A stretch of 64,000 nucleotides of DNA from Anaerotignum propionicum (lineage in GTDB: Bacteria > Bacillota > Clostridia > Lachnospirales > Anaerotignaceae). The notes beneath the pieces were generated by a model. That model saw only the letters and a list, made by a program, of their open reading frames with translations. It ran no database searches and was not told the DNA's origin. A program made the position numbers and the translations under genes. The stretch spans positions 186,001-250,000 of the forward strand of contig NZ_JANGAD010000001.1 of assembly GCF_024461735.1 (NCBI RefSeq). The letters run 5' to 3'. Every line of letters starts with the position of its first letter. Position 1 is the first letter of the stretch. This document shows, piece after piece, positions 63,003 to 64,000 of the stretch.

Positions 63003-63034
63003 AAAAAAAGAGCCAGACCGAAGCCTGACTCTTT
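63003..63034 (-). terminator. Terminator of the kelch gene (minus strand)
   Basis: On the minus strand AAAGAGTCAGGC pairs fully with GTCTGGCTCTTT (wobbles allowed) around a TTCG tetraloop, followed by a T-run. Confidence 0.9.
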
Positions 63035-63088
63035 GCGAATTAATCAAAATTGACTGTATCTATTAGATCCCAAATAAAGAAAATTTGT

Positions 63089-64000
63089 TTAGGCTCTTAC
63101 TCTGACATAAGCCTGACCAATTTGGTTTTTGTCTACATCCGTAGCCGTAATAAGTGTGAGTCCAACATTAACAGCTGTTACCCTTCCCGCATTTGTAATG
63201 GTGGCTACGGCAGGGTCAGAGGATACCCACGTTGCGTTTGCAGTGTTCGTATAATCGTCTACGGTCAAACGACTTGTATTTCCAATATGCAAATCTATTG
63301 CCAGTCTATGAGCATCAGCGTTTTCAACAACTAAAATATTAATTGAGTCTGTATATCCGTTACCATCAGAAACGGTAATTGTAGCATTACCGGTTGCTAA
63401 AGCGGTAACAACACCGTTTTCATCAACGGAAGCTACTGCATCATTTGAGGATGTCCATGTTACATTTGTGTTGTTATTTATATTATCATCAACGGTCAGC
63501 TGAAGGTGTTCATTTACTTCAAGGACTACTTTTAGTTTGTTTCTATTGGTAGAGGTAACAGTGTAAGCTTCCATTGAATTTTTAGCCAAGGAATCAACGC
63601 CCCCAAGGGCATAAATTTTACCATCGATCACCTCAGTTTGAAATTCATAACGTTTTGCTGCCATAGGGGCTAAAGGTTTCCATGTGTTATTCACCGAATC
63701 GTATACCTCGGTAGAGGATACGTATGAAAATTCACTATTCCCGCCCATGACATAAATTTTACCGTTAATTACTTCGGACTGGAATTGGTAACGAGGTATA
63801 GACATAGGCGCTAAAGAAATCCATGTGTTGTTGTCAGGATCAAACAATTCAACTGACGATAGCTTTTTAGATGGATTTCTACCACCAAAAGCATAAATCT
63901 TACCGTCGATCACTTCTGTTCGAAATTGGTAACGAGGTGTTAACATAGAGGCTAAAGTTGTCCATGTGTTTGTGGTTGGATTGTATACTTCAACTGAAGT
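63089..64000 (-). CDS. Kelch-repeat and Ig-like (Big_2) surface protein, C-terminal part
   Basis: The frame is open to the right window edge, so the start lies outside (partial, 303 residues visible). At least three kelch blades are seen (YQFRTEVIDGKIYAFGG, YQFQSEVINGKIYVMGG, YEFQTEVIDGKIYALGG, each followed by W.PLAPM-type turns). Two bacterial Ig-like domains follow (NVTWTSSNDAVASVDENG, NATWVSSDPAVATITNAG). This is a secreted or surface adhesin-like architecture. Repeat-rich C-termini like this are common in clostridial envelope proteins. It is convergent with the prophage, and may be chromosomal or cargo. Confidence 0.82.
   Translation of the reverse strand, partial: TSVEVYNPTTNTWTTLASMLTPRYQFRTEVIDGKIYAFGGRNPSKKLSSVELFDPDNNTWISLAPMSIPRYQFQSEVINGKIYVMGGNSEFSYVSSTEVYDSVNNTWKPLAPMAAKRYEFQTEVIDGKIYALGGVDSLAKNSMEAYTVTSTNRNKLKVVLEVNEHLQLTVDDNINNNTNVTWTSSNDAVASVDENGVVTALATGNATITVSDGNGYTDSINILVVENADAHRLAIDLHIGNTSRLTVDDYTNTANATWVSSDPAVATITNAGRVTAVNVGLTLITATDVDKNQIGQAYVRVRA

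Overview
The window is a low-GC Firmicutes (Clostridia) chromosome segment. The evidence is an AT-rich sequence with strong AGGAGG ribosome sites, a Na+-type V-ATPase operon, AsnA, a BlaI/BlaR1 pair, SLH-domain envelope proteins and a PBSX-like prophage. An anaerobic Lachnospirales/Anaerotignum-type host is my best guess, but the genus cannot be fixed from this sequence.

Region 1 (1-24.3 kb) is core chromosome. A V-type ATPase operon (I-K-E-C-F-A-B-D; I is cut by the window edge) ends at a strong terminator. It is followed by a class I/II aminotransferase behind a structured leader, a degenerate glycosyltransferase-like/TPR protein, an alpha/beta hydrolase, aspartate-ammonia ligase (asnA), a BlaI/BlaR1-type sensor pair with twin operators, an SLH+SpoIID lipoprotein, and an ilvBNC operon behind an Ile/Leu/Val-rich leader peptide and terminator. 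A cytidylate-kinase-like protein, aspS and tRNA-Pro(CGG) close the region.

Region 2 (about 24.4-63 kb) is a prophage with a contractile tail, inserted beside tRNA-Pro. From left to right it carries: integrase with four arm-type repeats; an ImmA-like peptidase and an XRE repressor; a lysogeny switch with four operator-like sites and apparently face-to-face promoters; an early region of small DNA-binding and membrane proteins; a recombination/replication block (SbcC-like ATPase, Sak4-like ATPase, DUF669, SF2 helicase, a frameshifted primase/AAA protein, iteron-like repeats, RusA); a phage APS/PAPS-reductase-like protein; a DUF1492-type regulator; and packaging, head and PBSX-like (Xkd) tail modules. 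The tail chaperone gene ends in a classic -1 slippery site. A lysis block (three small membrane proteins and an NlpC/P60 lysin) follows. Two cargo cassettes with their own promoter and terminator (39.1-40.4 kb and 51.5-52.2 kb) sit inside the late operon.

Region 3 (61-64 kb) lies just past the lysis genes. A full-consensus promoter drives a roughly 140-nt non-coding, hairpin-rich RNA that ends in its own terminator. Next come a 498-residue P-loop ATPase resembling defence-associated ATPases and a 52-residue ORF. This is the best candidate for an undescribed accessory system. A kelch-repeat/Ig-like surface protein runs in from the right edge on the minus strand. No copy of the tRNA-Pro 3' end was found on the right, so the right prophage boundary is unresolved.
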